Below, piece by piece: positions 50,239 through 58,373 of a stretch of 60,165 nucleotides of DNA. Origin of the DNA: a candidate division FCPU426 bacterium (GTDB lineage: Bacteria; Oederibacteriota; JAAXVQ01; JAUVAV01); assembly GCA_030591525.1 (NCBI GenBank), contig JAUVAV010000017.1:1-60165 (forward strand), in the 5' to 3' direction. Below the pieces are notes generated by a model that was not told the origin of the DNA, made no database searches, and saw only the letters and a list, made by a program, of their open reading frames with translations. Position 1 is the first letter of the stretch. Each line of letters opens with the position of its first letter. The position numbers and the translations under genes were made by a program.

Positions 50239-51048
50239 ATGGAAAGATCGAGGGAACAAAGAAGAGAGATTTTACTGGTGCCGATCGGCCGCGTACTGGT
50301 GGAAATTTTAGAGGAAATCGCCGTCGCCTTGCGAAAAGCGTATCGGTTTCACGTGCGGATTGGGCGTTCCGAAGAGCCGGATAATGAAATGTATTCCGAC
50401 CAACGGCGGCAGTATAACGCCGCCAGTTTGCTTAACTTGCTGGCCGGACGCCGGCGGGATAATTTGGCCGCGGTCCTGGGCGTGGTAGAAGGCGATATGT
50501 TTGCCGGCGATAAAAGTTTTGTGTTCGGGATAAACCTTTCCGGCCAAAGAACCGGGGTTATCGCTTTGGCACGTTTGCGGGACGAATTCTACAAAAAAAG
50601 AAGTCAGCGGGAACTTTTTTTGCGGCGGGCGGTAACCGAGGCGATTTGTCAGGTGGGACTGGCAGTGGGAATACCTCCGTGTTCACAGAAAAAGTGCGTG
50701 CTTTTAACGACCTCCACGCTCTGGCGTATGGATGAAAAGGGACAGTCTTTTTGCAAGTTTTGTCAGGAGCGGATGGAGCTAAAGCTTCATCCGGGTCGTG
50801 CCGCTGCTCCTGAATCTGCGCCGATCGGGATGGAGACTGCCGGCCAGGGACCGGAAGGCGAAGCCTTGGTAGCTCCGCAAATGGAAGAACATAAAACCCG
50901 GCCCGAACGGGAGGATGAGTCCCAGCTCTCGGCGGAAATTATTGAACCGGAGGGGCCCCCTTCCGCCGAAGAGGCCGCTTTGCATACTCAAAACGAAGAG
51001 GCCGATGAACCGCTGGTGGCGGATGCGTTAAAACAGGAGGAAGTTTAG
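50239..51048 (+). CDS. Archaemetzincin-like protein lacking the HExxHxxGxxH protease motif
   Basis: A 269-residue protein. LLVPIGRVLVEILEEIAVAL, RRQYNAASLLNLLAG, NLAAVLGVVEGDMFAGDK and SFVFGINL track the archaemetzincin (AmzA) fold in order. Where the zinc motif should be, residues 136-148 read ICQVGLAVGIPPC. Against HExxHxxGxxHC this gives Cys for His1, Gln for the catalytic Glu, Leu for His2, Gly144 kept, Pro for His3, and the trailing Cys kept. The second zinc site is intact: C148, C153 and C172-KF-C175. So the scaffold persists without the protease centre. An acidic ~85-residue tail of low complexity follows. GTG 50236 is an alternative start. It overlaps nothing, and pgmB starts at the next base. 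Confidence 0.7.
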   Translation: MERSREQRREILLVPIGRVLVEILEEIAVALRKAYRFHVRIGRSEEPDNEMYSDQRRQYNAASLLNLLAGRRRDNLAAVLGVVEGDMFAGDKSFVFGINLSGQRTGVIALARLRDEFYKKRSQRELFLRRAVTEAICQVGLAVGIPPCSQKKCVLLTTSTLWRMDEKGQSFCKFCQERMELKLHPGRAAAPESAPIGMETAGQGPEGEALVAPQMEEHKTRPEREDESQLSAEIIEPEGPPSAEEAALHTQNEEADEPLVADALKQEEV

Positions 51049-51729
51049 TTGTCGGAAAGCAAGCAAGGAGTAATTTTTGATCTGGACGGAGTGATTGTCG
51101 ATACCGCGGTTTTTCATTATCAAGCCTGGAAAAAACTGGCGGATGAACTGGGGATTTCCTTCGATGAACCGGCCAATGAAAAACTGCGGGGAATCCCGCG
51201 CCGGGAATCTTTGTTGGCGCTTATGGGTTTCAACCCCGGGGAAGAAAAGATCCGCGAGTATATGGATCGCAAGAATGTATACTACCTCGAGATGGTCAAG
51301 ACGATAAAAAGCGGAGAAATGCTTCCCGGAGTGGGAAACCTGCTGGCGGAACTTAAGTCCCAAGGTTATAAACTGGCTTTGGCTTCTTCCTCGAAAAACG
51401 CCCGCCTGGTACTGGAAAAGCTCGGCATAACTCCGGTTTTTGAAGCCATTGTAGACGGCAATGAAACTACTAAAGGAAAACCGGATCCGGAACTTTTTCT
51501 TAAAGCTGCGCTCAAACTCGATGTTTTGCCGTCTGATTGCCTGGTGGTTGAGGACGCGGAGTCCGGTATCGCGGCCGGCATCGCAGCTGGCATGCACACT
51601 ATCGGCGTGGGTAACCCGCAGGCTCTGGCACGCGCGGATTGTATTGTGTCCCGCACGGCGCAGATAGACAGCGCGATGGTGCGGGAGTTTCTGTTGGGGG
51701 ATTCCAAATCCGGACCTGATGCCGGCTGA
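51049..51729 (+). CDS. pgmB: Beta-phosphoglucomutase (HAD superfamily)
   Basis: A 226-residue HAD enzyme. FDLDGVIVDTA carries the nucleophile Asp11 and general acid Asp13. FHYQAWKKLADELGI and LRGIPRRESL are the cap-domain features of beta-phosphoglucomutases, ASSSKNA is motif II and VVEDAESGIAAGIAAGM motif IV. It converts beta-glucose-1-phosphate to glucose-6-phosphate, linking maltose or trehalose phosphorolysis to glycolysis. The start is TTG 51049 behind GGAGGAAG. It overlaps the glycosyltransferase gene by 11 bases. The glucan phosphorylase at the window start makes alpha- rather than beta-G1P, so the substrate source lies elsewhere. Confidence 0.87.
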   Translation: MSESKQGVIFDLDGVIVDTAVFHYQAWKKLADELGISFDEPANEKLRGIPRRESLLALMGFNPGEEKIREYMDRKNVYYLEMVKTIKSGEMLPGVGNLLAELKSQGYKLALASSSKNARLVLEKLGITPVFEAIVDGNETTKGKPDPELFLKAALKLDVLPSDCLVVEDAESGIAAGIAAGMHTIGVGNPQALARADCIVSRTAQIDSAMVREFLLGDSKSGPDAG

Positions 51730-52873
51730 ATCTATTCGAAATCTCCAGGTTATTTCCTCTCCCGGGGTGGGGGGGCGGGAAATAGATGTTCCGGTGCTGG
51801 CGCGCAAACTAATTTCCCGGGGGCATCCCACCTGGGTTATGTGCCGGCCGGATACTCTCGTAGCACGACTTGTCCAGGCCTGGAACCTGCCTTCCGAGCC
51901 CACGCATATGCGGGGCTACCTGGATCCCCTTAATATTTTAGCTTTGGCCCGGTGGTTGAAGCGAAATAAGATAGAAATTATCCATGCTCATTGGTCGCGG
52001 GATCTTTCTAATCTGATTCTCGCTTCGGGCCTGGCCGGCAATATCCCCATTGTACTGACCAAGCATGTATATGCGACGGAGAACAAGCATGATCTCTTTC
52101 ACGCCTGGGTATATCGGCATACGAACCTAGTCATCGCCATCTCCGATTTAGTGGCCGAAAATGTGCATCAAACGCTCCGCCTGCCCCGGGAAAAAATTCT
52201 GACCATCTATAACGGTATTGAATTGAACCAGCAATGGAATCCGGGGTTAACCGGAGATTCCGACCTGCGGGCGAAATTTAAAGTACCGGCGGGGAATCCG
52301 ATACTAGGTTATGTCGGACGATTAAACCGCGGCAAGCGGCCGGATTTGATTATGGAGGCTTTTGCCCGCTTATCCGGGAGATTTGCGGACTGGCATTTCG
52401 TGCTGGCCGGAAAGGCGGTAGGGCGGAGCGAGGAACATTACGCCGAAGGTTTAAAACAAAAGATCCGTGATCTCGGTTTGACGGAGCGAGTACACTTTAT
52501 CGGTTATCAAACGGATATGCCGGAGGTAATGCATACCTTTAATATCCTGGCGTGTGCTTCGGAATTTGAATCTCTGGGCATGGTGATGGTGGAAGCCATG
52601 GCCATGCAACGACCGGTAGTGGGTCCTGACTCGGGAGGTGTTCCGGAAATAATTGAACCCGGTAAAAACGGAGAAATATTTCGCTCCGGCGACATTGCGG
52701 ATCTGACAGAAAAGCTGGCCGGACTTATGGCGGATCCGGACCGGTGCGGGAAAATGGGAGGCCTCGGCCGGGAAATCGCGAAACGTAAATTCAATCTTGA
52801 TTTAATGGCGGAACAAGTGGCCGGGGTTTTTCAAAAGGTGCTGAACATGAGGGGGAAAAAATCCGGGCGATGA
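51719..52873 (+). CDS. GT4-family glycosyltransferase
   Basis: A 384-residue GT-B enzyme of family GT4. The N lobe has SSPGVGGREIDVPVLARKLISRGH, a typical glycine-rich start, and IEIIHAHWSRD. The C lobe has GYVGRLNRGKRPDLIMEAFARL and the nucleotide-sugar motif EFESLGMVMVEAMAMQRPVV (the E-x7-E signature), followed by SGGVPEIIEPG. It transfers a sugar to a lipid or polysaccharide acceptor at the cytoplasmic face. Sugar and acceptor are unknown. It is coupled to pgmB by an 11-base overlap. Confidence 0.87.
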   Translation: MPAESIRNLQVISSPGVGGREIDVPVLARKLISRGHPTWVMCRPDTLVARLVQAWNLPSEPTHMRGYLDPLNILALARWLKRNKIEIIHAHWSRDLSNLILASGLAGNIPIVLTKHVYATENKHDLFHAWVYRHTNLVIAISDLVAENVHQTLRLPREKILTIYNGIELNQQWNPGLTGDSDLRAKFKVPAGNPILGYVGRLNRGKRPDLIMEAFARLSGRFADWHFVLAGKAVGRSEEHYAEGLKQKIRDLGLTERVHFIGYQTDMPEVMHTFNILACASEFESLGMVMVEAMAMQRPVVGPDSGGVPEIIEPGKNGEIFRSGDIADLTEKLAGLMADPDRCGKMGGLGREIAKRKFNLDLMAEQVAGVFQKVLNMRGKKSGR

Positions 52874-52880
52874 AAAATCC

Positions 52881-52936
52881 GCGGGCCGGCCCTTCGGCTA
52901 CGCTCAGGACAAGCAGGATAAAGCAGCCGGCCCCTA
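52881..52936. terminator. GGGCCGGC inverted repeat between convergent genes
   Basis: GGGCCGGC (52883-52890) and GCCGGCCC (52926-52933) flank a CCTTCGGCTACGCTCAGGAC-type repeat. It lies between convergent genes and may serve both. The minus-strand stop codon (TAG on that strand, 52934-52936) directly precedes GGGGCCGGC. Confidence 0.5.
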
Positions 52937-53638
52937 ACGAATATGCAGCGAACCTTTTTTACCGGCCGCAGCCGGAAGTTTTAATTTCACACCGGGTGGG
53001 CGATGCATATCGGTCAGGGTGACTTTTTCCGGATTAACCTTAAAAGTATAGCCGCCGGCTTGAAATTGAAACGGCATAGTTCCTTTTATACCGCATACAA
53101 ACACTTCATTTTCTTTTCCCGCCGGCAGTATAAGTTCAGCCGGAGTAAAATCGTGAGTATGGGCAATCCAGGCCGAACGATAAATAATATCATCTCCCGG
53201 CCAGGAACCGGCCCGAATAAGGCAGCGGAGTTTATCAGGAATCTCGGCATGACGGCAATCCTGCTCCAGGATGATATTCACGTAGAAAACATGTTCGCCC
53301 GGCTTTAAATTTCCCAAATTAATTTTTTCATATTGGCCCGGATGTAAAGTGAAAAAGCGCCGGGGATTATTGAATTGCAACTGGATTTTTCTGTCCGCGA
53401 GATTTAAAACGTGCAGCCGAACCCGGTATCCGGCCGGGCAAGTAAATACTGCCGGATAAAGCGCTCCCGTATTAAAAATCATGGCGAATTCCCAAACCAC
53501 GTCCCGGGATGCCGGCAGACGGGTGGCGGAAGACAGCGGGGCATGTTCCCAAACCGCTAAGACTTCGGAAGCCAAGGGCGGGGAAGCTGATAGAAGAAAT
53601 AAAATCAACAGAAATTTTGGCAGACAGCTATAATTCAT
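52934..53638 (-). CDS. Secreted protein with cupredoxin-like beta domains, unknown function
   Basis: A ~234-residue precursor. I choose the ATG at 53638, giving MNYSCLPKFLLILFLLSASP as signal peptide; the frame extends to 53695 but that would bury the signal. The mature protein is beta-rich, with two repeats resembling cupredoxin or copper-chaperone folds: FTCPAGYRVRLHVLNLADRKIQL and LILPAGKENEVFVCGI...QFQAGGYTFKVNPEKV. The usual copper ligands (Cys-x-x-x-x-His, Met) are not arranged canonically, so metal binding is doubtful. Confidence 0.55.
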   Translation of the reverse strand: MNYSCLPKFLLILFLLSASPPLASEVLAVWEHAPLSSATRLPASRDVVWEFAMIFNTGALYPAVFTCPAGYRVRLHVLNLADRKIQLQFNNPRRFFTLHPGQYEKINLGNLKPGEHVFYVNIILEQDCRHAEIPDKLRCLIRAGSWPGDDIIYRSAWIAHTHDFTPAELILPAGKENEVFVCGIKGTMPFQFQAGGYTFKVNPEKVTLTDMHRPPGVKLKLPAAAGKKGSLHIR

Positions 53639-53714
53639 TTTTTTATCTTGCCATCTGGACACAGGCTTGGCAAGCATATATTCGCAATATGCCATAAAAG
53701 CAGTTTTAAAGCGT

Positions 53715-53744
53715 TTGACAGGTAGTGGATTTCTTTGTTAGCAT
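53715..53744 (+). promoter_or_regulatory. Probable promoter of the hydrolase-folE2 operon
   Basis: TTGACA (53715-53720) and TAGCAT (53739-53744) are 18 bases apart, 100 bases before the hydrolase start. The leader between contains no recognisable riboswitch. Confidence 0.45.
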
Positions 53745-53844
53745 AGCACGTAATTTTTCGCCGGAGTAATGTCCTTGCTCAGGAAATAATATTCACGGTA
53801 CTCAAGTGCGGGATACCTTTAATATCCTGAAAGGGAGAAAAAGC

Positions 53845-54753
53845 ATGCGGCTGGGACGCTCTATTCTAATTATATTTCTCTTGTTTTTTTTGGGGTGGGG
53901 AATCGCTTATCTGGGCCGATTTCATAGTAAGGAAATTATTTTACCGGTGCGGGGGGAGTATATAACCATTGCCGGAAGGAAGTTATATATAAATGTCAGG
54001 GGGGAAGGCCGCAATATACTGTTGCTGCACGGTTTTCCTTACAATTCTGATAGTTTTAACGGGTTAACCGCGCGACCTTGGCCCGGATATCGCCTGATCA
54101 CCTTTGATTTTCCCGGACTGGGAATTTCAGAAAAGCCTGCCGGACGGCCGATTGGACCTGATGATCTGGCCCTGACCGTAAAACTTCTCATGGATAAGCT
54201 GGAAATTAAGGAGGTCGATATAATAGGGCATGATCTCGGCGGGGGGGTGGCCATCATCTGCGCGGCGCGATATCCCCAAATGGTTAAGAGCTTGGTATTG
54301 ATTGCACCGGATTCCTCGGTGGGAATGGCCGGAACGAGCTTGGGCATATGGTGGAGAACACCGGCTGTCGGAGAAACCTGGGCGGTTATACGGTTGGGCA
54401 GGAGTTTTATTCGAAGTATGCTGAAAAAGGCCTGTGCGCCGGGAAGCTCGGACTGGAAGCGATGGGTGGAGCGGTATTATAGGTCTTTGAATACCAGGTG
54501 TGGACGCCAAGGGTTTCTGAATCTGAATCGGGGACGATATCCCTTCGAATATTTGCCTTATGAGGAACAATTGCGAGTCAGGACTCTGATAATCTGGGGA
54601 GAGAAGGACCGGATAGTACCGATAGACGCCGGGGAAAAAATAGTCCGGAAACTTCACCAAGCCCGGCTGGAAATTATTCCCGAAGCCGGTCATCTCCCCC
54701 AGGAAGAAGCGCCGGAAAAGGTATACGGTATTATTAAGGATTTTTTAAAATGA
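53845..54753 (+). CDS. Membrane-anchored alpha/beta hydrolase with Asp nucleophile
   Basis: A 302-residue protein; ATG 53845 behind AAAGGGAGA is preferred to the earlier in-frame codon at 53806. A single N-terminal hydrophobic helix (SILIIFLLFFLGWGIAYLG) anchors it. The oxyanion motif LLLHGFPYN is near 55-63. The nucleophile elbow is GHDLGGG with Asp130 in place of Ser, as in haloalkane dehalogenases and epoxide hydrolases. GEKDRIVP and EAGHLPQEEAP supply the acid and the His. The reaction is therefore probably hydrolysis of an epoxide or a C-halogen bond, or the Asp may have another role. It is followed 16 bases later by folE2. Confidence 0.8.
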   Translation: MRLGRSILIIFLLFFLGWGIAYLGRFHSKEIILPVRGEYITIAGRKLYINVRGEGRNILLLHGFPYNSDSFNGLTARPWPGYRLITFDFPGLGISEKPAGRPIGPDDLALTVKLLMDKLEIKEVDIIGHDLGGGVAIICAARYPQMVKSLVLIAPDSSVGMAGTSLGIWWRTPAVGETWAVIRLGRSFIRSMLKKACAPGSSDWKRWVERYYRSLNTRCGRQGFLNLNRGRYPFEYLPYEEQLRVRTLIIWGEKDRIVPIDAGEKIVRKLHQARLEIIPEAGHLPQEEAPEKVYGIIKDFLK

Positions 54754-54769
54754 CAGGAGTACCTGGCCA

Positions 54770-55549
54770 GTGAAAGATATTCAGGATCAAGCAGATAATC
54801 GTCAGGTCGCGATAAATAAAGTGGGTATCAGGAATATCAGATATCCCATCCGGGTACTGGATAAGGCCTACCAGGCTCAGCATACCGTGGCGGATATTAA
54901 TATGTATGTTCACTTACCGGAGCATTTTCGCGGCACCCATATGAGCCGTTTTATAGAGGTGCTTAATCGCTACCAGCGTGAAATCGATATACGCAATCTG
55001 GATGAAATACTCGAGGCGCTGCGCAGCACGCTTAAATCGGAGGCGGCGTATTTGGAGATGTCATTTCCATATTTTATTGAAAAAGCGGCGCCCATATCCC
55101 GGGCGGTTAGTATAATGGAATACCATTGTTCCATGGCCGCGACCCAGCACCGCAACGGCGAAAAAGATTTTGTCCTTACAGTTTGCGTACCTATCATGAC
55201 CCTGTGCCCCTGTTCCAAGGAAATTAGTGACCGCGGCGCGCATAACCAGAGATCCTTGGTTACCACATCCGTGCGTATGAATACCCTGGTCTGGATCGAG
55301 GATATCATCAATCTGGTCGAGCAAGCCGCAGTCTGCGATCTTTACGCCCTGCTTAAGCGGGAGGATGAGAAATATATTACGGAACGGGCATATGACAATC
55401 CCGCCTTTGTCGAGGATATTGTAAGAGAAATAGCCGTAAAACTTCAGGCGGATGAACGCCTGACCTGGTTTACGGTGGAAAGTGAAAATATGGAAAGCAT
55501 CCATAATCATAATGCCTATGCCTTTGTGGAAGGAAAGCGGAAGACATGA
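54770..55549 (+). CDS. folE2: GTP cyclohydrolase FolE2 (type IB)
   Basis: A 259-residue enzyme that makes 7,8-dihydroneopterin triphosphate from GTP, the first step of folate and queuosine-type pathways. Family hallmarks: VGIRNIRYPIRVLD, INMYVHLPEHFRGTHMSRFIE, SIMEYHCSM and the Cys region MTLCPCSKEISDRGAHNQRS. FolE2 uses Mn2+ or Fe2+ rather than requiring Zn2+, and often replaces FolE under zinc limitation. The start is GTG 54770 behind AGGAG. No zinc-responsive site was recognised. Confidence 0.93.
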   Translation: MKDIQDQADNRQVAINKVGIRNIRYPIRVLDKAYQAQHTVADINMYVHLPEHFRGTHMSRFIEVLNRYQREIDIRNLDEILEALRSTLKSEAAYLEMSFPYFIEKAAPISRAVSIMEYHCSMAATQHRNGEKDFVLTVCVPIMTLCPCSKEISDRGAHNQRSLVTTSVRMNTLVWIEDIINLVEQAAVCDLYALLKREDEKYITERAYDNPAFVEDIVREIAVKLQADERLTWFTVESENMESIHNHNAYAFVEGKRKT

Positions 55550-55561
55550 AAAAAGTTTGCA

Positions 55562-55590
55562 TTGCGACCGGTGGACGTTTAAGCTATAAT
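55562..55590 (+). promoter_or_regulatory. Sigma-70-type promoter
   Basis: TTGCGA (55562-55567) and a perfect TATAAT (55585-55590) are 17 bases apart, 45 bases ahead of the 55635 gene. It is among the clearest promoters in the window and starts a new transcript after folE2. Confidence 0.65.
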
Positions 55591-55634
55591 ATAAAAAAAT
55601 ATTTGCGGGTTTAAAAGCGAGAGGGGGATTAACC

Positions 55635-56258
55635 ATGAGTTGGACCTCAGGCGGAGACCGGATTAAGGAAGTGAAATTTCTGGTGGATCTGGCCCAGCAT
55701 ACTTATATCAGCGAGAAAAGCCATCAAGAGATTATCGGCCGTGCCGGCTTGAATCCCAGCGGGTTTGATAATTACCTTAAAGGCTGGGTAAAATCCGACG
55801 GTACTATCAAGATATGGGTGGAAAGCATAGAAGATATCGTATTCCGGTACTGGGATCAAATCAAACTCGGCTTTCGCTTGTTGATAAAGGAAAACCTGAC
55901 CCGGAAAAAATCCAAGCTTTATGCCATCGTCAACCGGGTGGAGCGATATGCCGGGATAATTCAGGATTTCATGGTCACCAGGAGTAAGCAGTCTTATTTT
56001 AACAAAAAAATTGGATATGCCGTGCATTATTACGGTCAGCCTAAAGTCGCCAAGGGCCGGCCGGTTATCATGCTGGCCAATTATAAGCTGGGGGGGAATC
56101 GTTACGTTTTCGCCGGCACCAAGGGAAAGGTTCTGGTTCCGGCATCCGGCCAGGCCAAGCGGATACGGGTTAAATGGCTAAGCAGCAGCACCGGCTATAT
56201 GAAAACACGCGGCAGTGTGGATCTTCTGACCGACCGCCGATTGCTTTCATTGATATAG
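55635..56258 (+). CDS. Unknown soluble protein
   Basis: A 207-residue protein I do not recognise. The N-terminal ~55 residues are helical with a helix-turn-helix-like cadence (IIGRAGLNPSGFDNYLKGWV). The C-terminal ~110 residues are basic and beta-rich (YAVHYYGQPKVAKGRPVIML, VLVPASGQAKRIRVKWLSSS). GAGAGGGGG and a clear promoter precede ATG 55635. It leads a run with the metallophosphoesterase, transglycosylase and nadE genes, 18 bases or less apart. A DNA-binding or envelope role is speculation. Confidence 0.65.
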   Translation: MSWTSGGDRIKEVKFLVDLAQHTYISEKSHQEIIGRAGLNPSGFDNYLKGWVKSDGTIKIWVESIEDIVFRYWDQIKLGFRLLIKENLTRKKSKLYAIVNRVERYAGIIQDFMVTRSKQSYFNKKIGYAVHYYGQPKVAKGRPVIMLANYKLGGNRYVFAGTKGKVLVPASGQAKRIRVKWLSSSTGYMKTRGSVDLLTDRRLLSLI

Positions 56259-56276
56259 AATTAAGGGGGGGCGGGT

Positions 56277-57038
56277 ATGCAGATTCTTGTGTTTTCAGAC
56301 TTGAGAGGGGAGATCGCAAATCTTAAAACGCTGGTTGCTCAAACCAAAAAATATTCGCTGGATGCTATCTGTTTTTGCGGTAATATCGTACAGGGGCACG
56401 CGCGTCTGGATGAATGGGTCGGCGCGAAGCTGAGCGGGCGGGTTCCCAACCGTAACCAGGTGGAGATCCTGGAGGAGGCGTTGGAGGATTTAAAAATTTA
56501 CCAGGAGTTTTGCAACCTGGTTGATTCGCTGGGCATACCCGTCATGCTGATTCCCGGTAAACTTGACGCTTCCGAGGAACGTTATTTTGTATTTATGCAG
56601 CAGGCGGCCTTTGTTTCCGATAATATTATCCTTTTGCATGAAAACTTAACGAAATTGGGAACTTATGTTTTTACCGGTTTTGGCGGGGAACTCCGGGAGA
56701 ATGAGAAGGAGGATTATTTTGTGCTTCAGTATTCGCGGCGGGAAATTAATTTTGGCACCCGGCGAATGTGTTTTCTTAAACCGCCGCGTATCCTGCTTTT
56801 ACATTCGCCGCCCGTTTCCTCCCTGGATTTGGAGGGGGGGATTCATAAAGGGTCGCAGATAGTTAATGATATTATAGCCGCCGTCTCTCCCGAGTTTTTG
56901 TTTTGCGGTCATGTGTCCGCCGCGTACGGCAGGGAAAAGATTAATCAGACTACAGTCGTGAATCCCGGCGCCCTGGCGGATGGCCGCTTCGCCATAGTGG
57001 ACACCCAAAAGCACGAAGTCAATTTAATGCAGATCTGA
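56277..57038 (+). CDS. Metallophosphoesterase-like protein with altered metal ligands
   Basis: A 253-residue protein of the calcineurin-like fold. The expected motifs are recognisable but changed: FSDLRGE (D8, R10) for D-x-H, FCGNIV (Asn36) for GD, PGKLD for GNHD, LLHSPP kept, and CGHVSAAYG for GHxH. NPGALADGRFAIVD matches the family C terminus. Loss of His10, Asp36 and the Asn-His pair would weaken or abolish the di-metal site, so it may be a regulatory or ligand-binding relative rather than an active phosphodiesterase. GGGGGGCGGGT precedes the ATG. It lies 10 bases before mltD. Confidence 0.7.
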   Translation: MQILVFSDLRGEIANLKTLVAQTKKYSLDAICFCGNIVQGHARLDEWVGAKLSGRVPNRNQVEILEEALEDLKIYQEFCNLVDSLGIPVMLIPGKLDASEERYFVFMQQAAFVSDNIILLHENLTKLGTYVFTGFGGELRENEKEDYFVLQYSRREINFGTRRMCFLKPPRILLLHSPPVSSLDLEGGIHKGSQIVNDIIAAVSPEFLFCGHVSAAYGREKINQTTVVNPGALADGRFAIVDTQKHEVNLMQI

Positions 57039-57048
57039 TAATTAAAAA

Positions 57049-58368
57049 ATGAAGAAAATAATTCTATTATCGCTTTTATGCTTCGCGGGTGCGGGCTGTG
57101 CTAATCTGACGTTGGCGTTGCCGGTCCAGACCGACAAAAGGCGGGCCCCCCTGACCGAGAAGCTCTTAGATGACGCTCAGACGGAATTGGAACTGGCCCA
57201 GGAGAGTTATGCGGCCGGAGATATGGCGGGCTCGGAACAAGCCGCCATCCGCGCCGCCCGCATAATCTATACCGCCGATTTTCCCGATAACGGGCAAGGG
57301 AAACGTTATGCTGAAATATCTTCCCGGTTGTCGCTGCTCACGGTACGCTTGAATCGTTTTTTACACGGGGTTTCTCCTGATTTGGAACCAGAATCTTTTA
57401 CCATGCCGATTCCCCATAATCTCCGAATTGAACGCCAAATTGATTATTATTTAACCCGGGGGAGCAAAGAATTTGCGCGCTGGCTGCGCCGTTCCGGGCG
57501 ATATGTTCCGGTACTAAAAGAATATTTCATCCAGCAAGGCCTGCCCGGTGAGATGGTTTACCTGGCTTTAGTGGAATCAGGATTTAACCCCCGGAATCGG
57601 TCTCCCAAGCACGCCGTCGGTCTGTTTCAGTTTATCAAAGGAACCGCCGAAATGGTCGGTTTAAAGGAAAGCTATTGGCTGGATGAGCGCCGGCATCCGG
57701 ATAAAGCCGCGCGGGCCGCGGTTAAGCATCTTAAATCGCTCTACCGGGAATTCCACGACTGGGATTTAAGCTTGGCGGCCTATAATGCCGGTTCCGGAAG
57801 GGTGAAAAGGGCGATGCGTGCCCAAGGGATTAAAGATTACTGGGGGTTGGCACTTCCGCCGGAAACCGAAGCCTACGTGCCTAAATTTTACGCTACCCTG
57901 ATAATCGCCCAAGAGCCGGAACTATATGGATTCAATCCGGATAGGGAAGCGGAAATCGAGACCGAGGAAGCAGAGGTCCCGGGCAGTGTTGATTTAAAAG
58001 TAATTGCAGAATGTCTGGGAACCAGTCTGTCAGTAGTGGTTGATTTGAATCCTGAATTAACCAAAGGCTGCACCCCGCCCGGTCCGGAAACATATCTTCT
58101 CCGCCTGCCCAAGAACACCGGCGAAAAATTCCGGACTAGGTTTGCGGGCCTGCCGGATAAGAAAAAATATCTCAGCCCGGAAGAGCTCAGCCGGAGAAAA
58201 TACAAAGGCGTATACTTTGTATATAAAATCAGATCCGGCGACTCGCTGTATATCATCGCCCGCAAACACCATACCACGGTAGCCAAACTCCGGCAATGGA
58301 ATCCCAGCACGCGCAGAAGCAAGTATATTCATCCCGGAAAAAAATTAAGAATTTACCGCTGCCGCTGA
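57049..58368 (+). CDS. mltD: MltD-like membrane-bound lytic transglycosylase with LysM domain
   Basis: A 439-residue envelope protein. The N terminus MKKIILLSLLCFAGAGC is a lipoprotein-type signal, with Cys17 as the likely lipidation site although the lipobox is imperfect. A helical region follows to ~125. The SLT domain (~145-270) has EMVYLALVESGFNPRNRSP with catalytic Glu176, GLFQFIKGTAEMVGL and LSLAAYNAGSGRV. A region with a degenerate LysM-like repeat comes next (~300-345). The final ~50 residues form a clear LysM (YKIRSGDSLYIIARKHHTTV). It cleaves peptidoglycan glycan strands to 1,6-anhydro ends in the periplasm. Confidence 0.9.
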   Translation: MKKIILLSLLCFAGAGCANLTLALPVQTDKRRAPLTEKLLDDAQTELELAQESYAAGDMAGSEQAAIRAARIIYTADFPDNGQGKRYAEISSRLSLLTVRLNRFLHGVSPDLEPESFTMPIPHNLRIERQIDYYLTRGSKEFARWLRRSGRYVPVLKEYFIQQGLPGEMVYLALVESGFNPRNRSPKHAVGLFQFIKGTAEMVGLKESYWLDERRHPDKAARAAVKHLKSLYREFHDWDLSLAAYNAGSGRVKRAMRAQGIKDYWGLALPPETEAYVPKFYATLIIAQEPELYGFNPDREAEIETEEAEVPGSVDLKVIAECLGTSLSVVVDLNPELTKGCTPPGPETYLLRLPKNTGEKFRTRFAGLPDKKKYLSPEELSRRKYKGVYFVYKIRSGDSLYIIARKHHTTVAKLRQWNPSTRRSKYIHPGKKLRIYRCR

Positions 58369-58373
58369 GTAAC

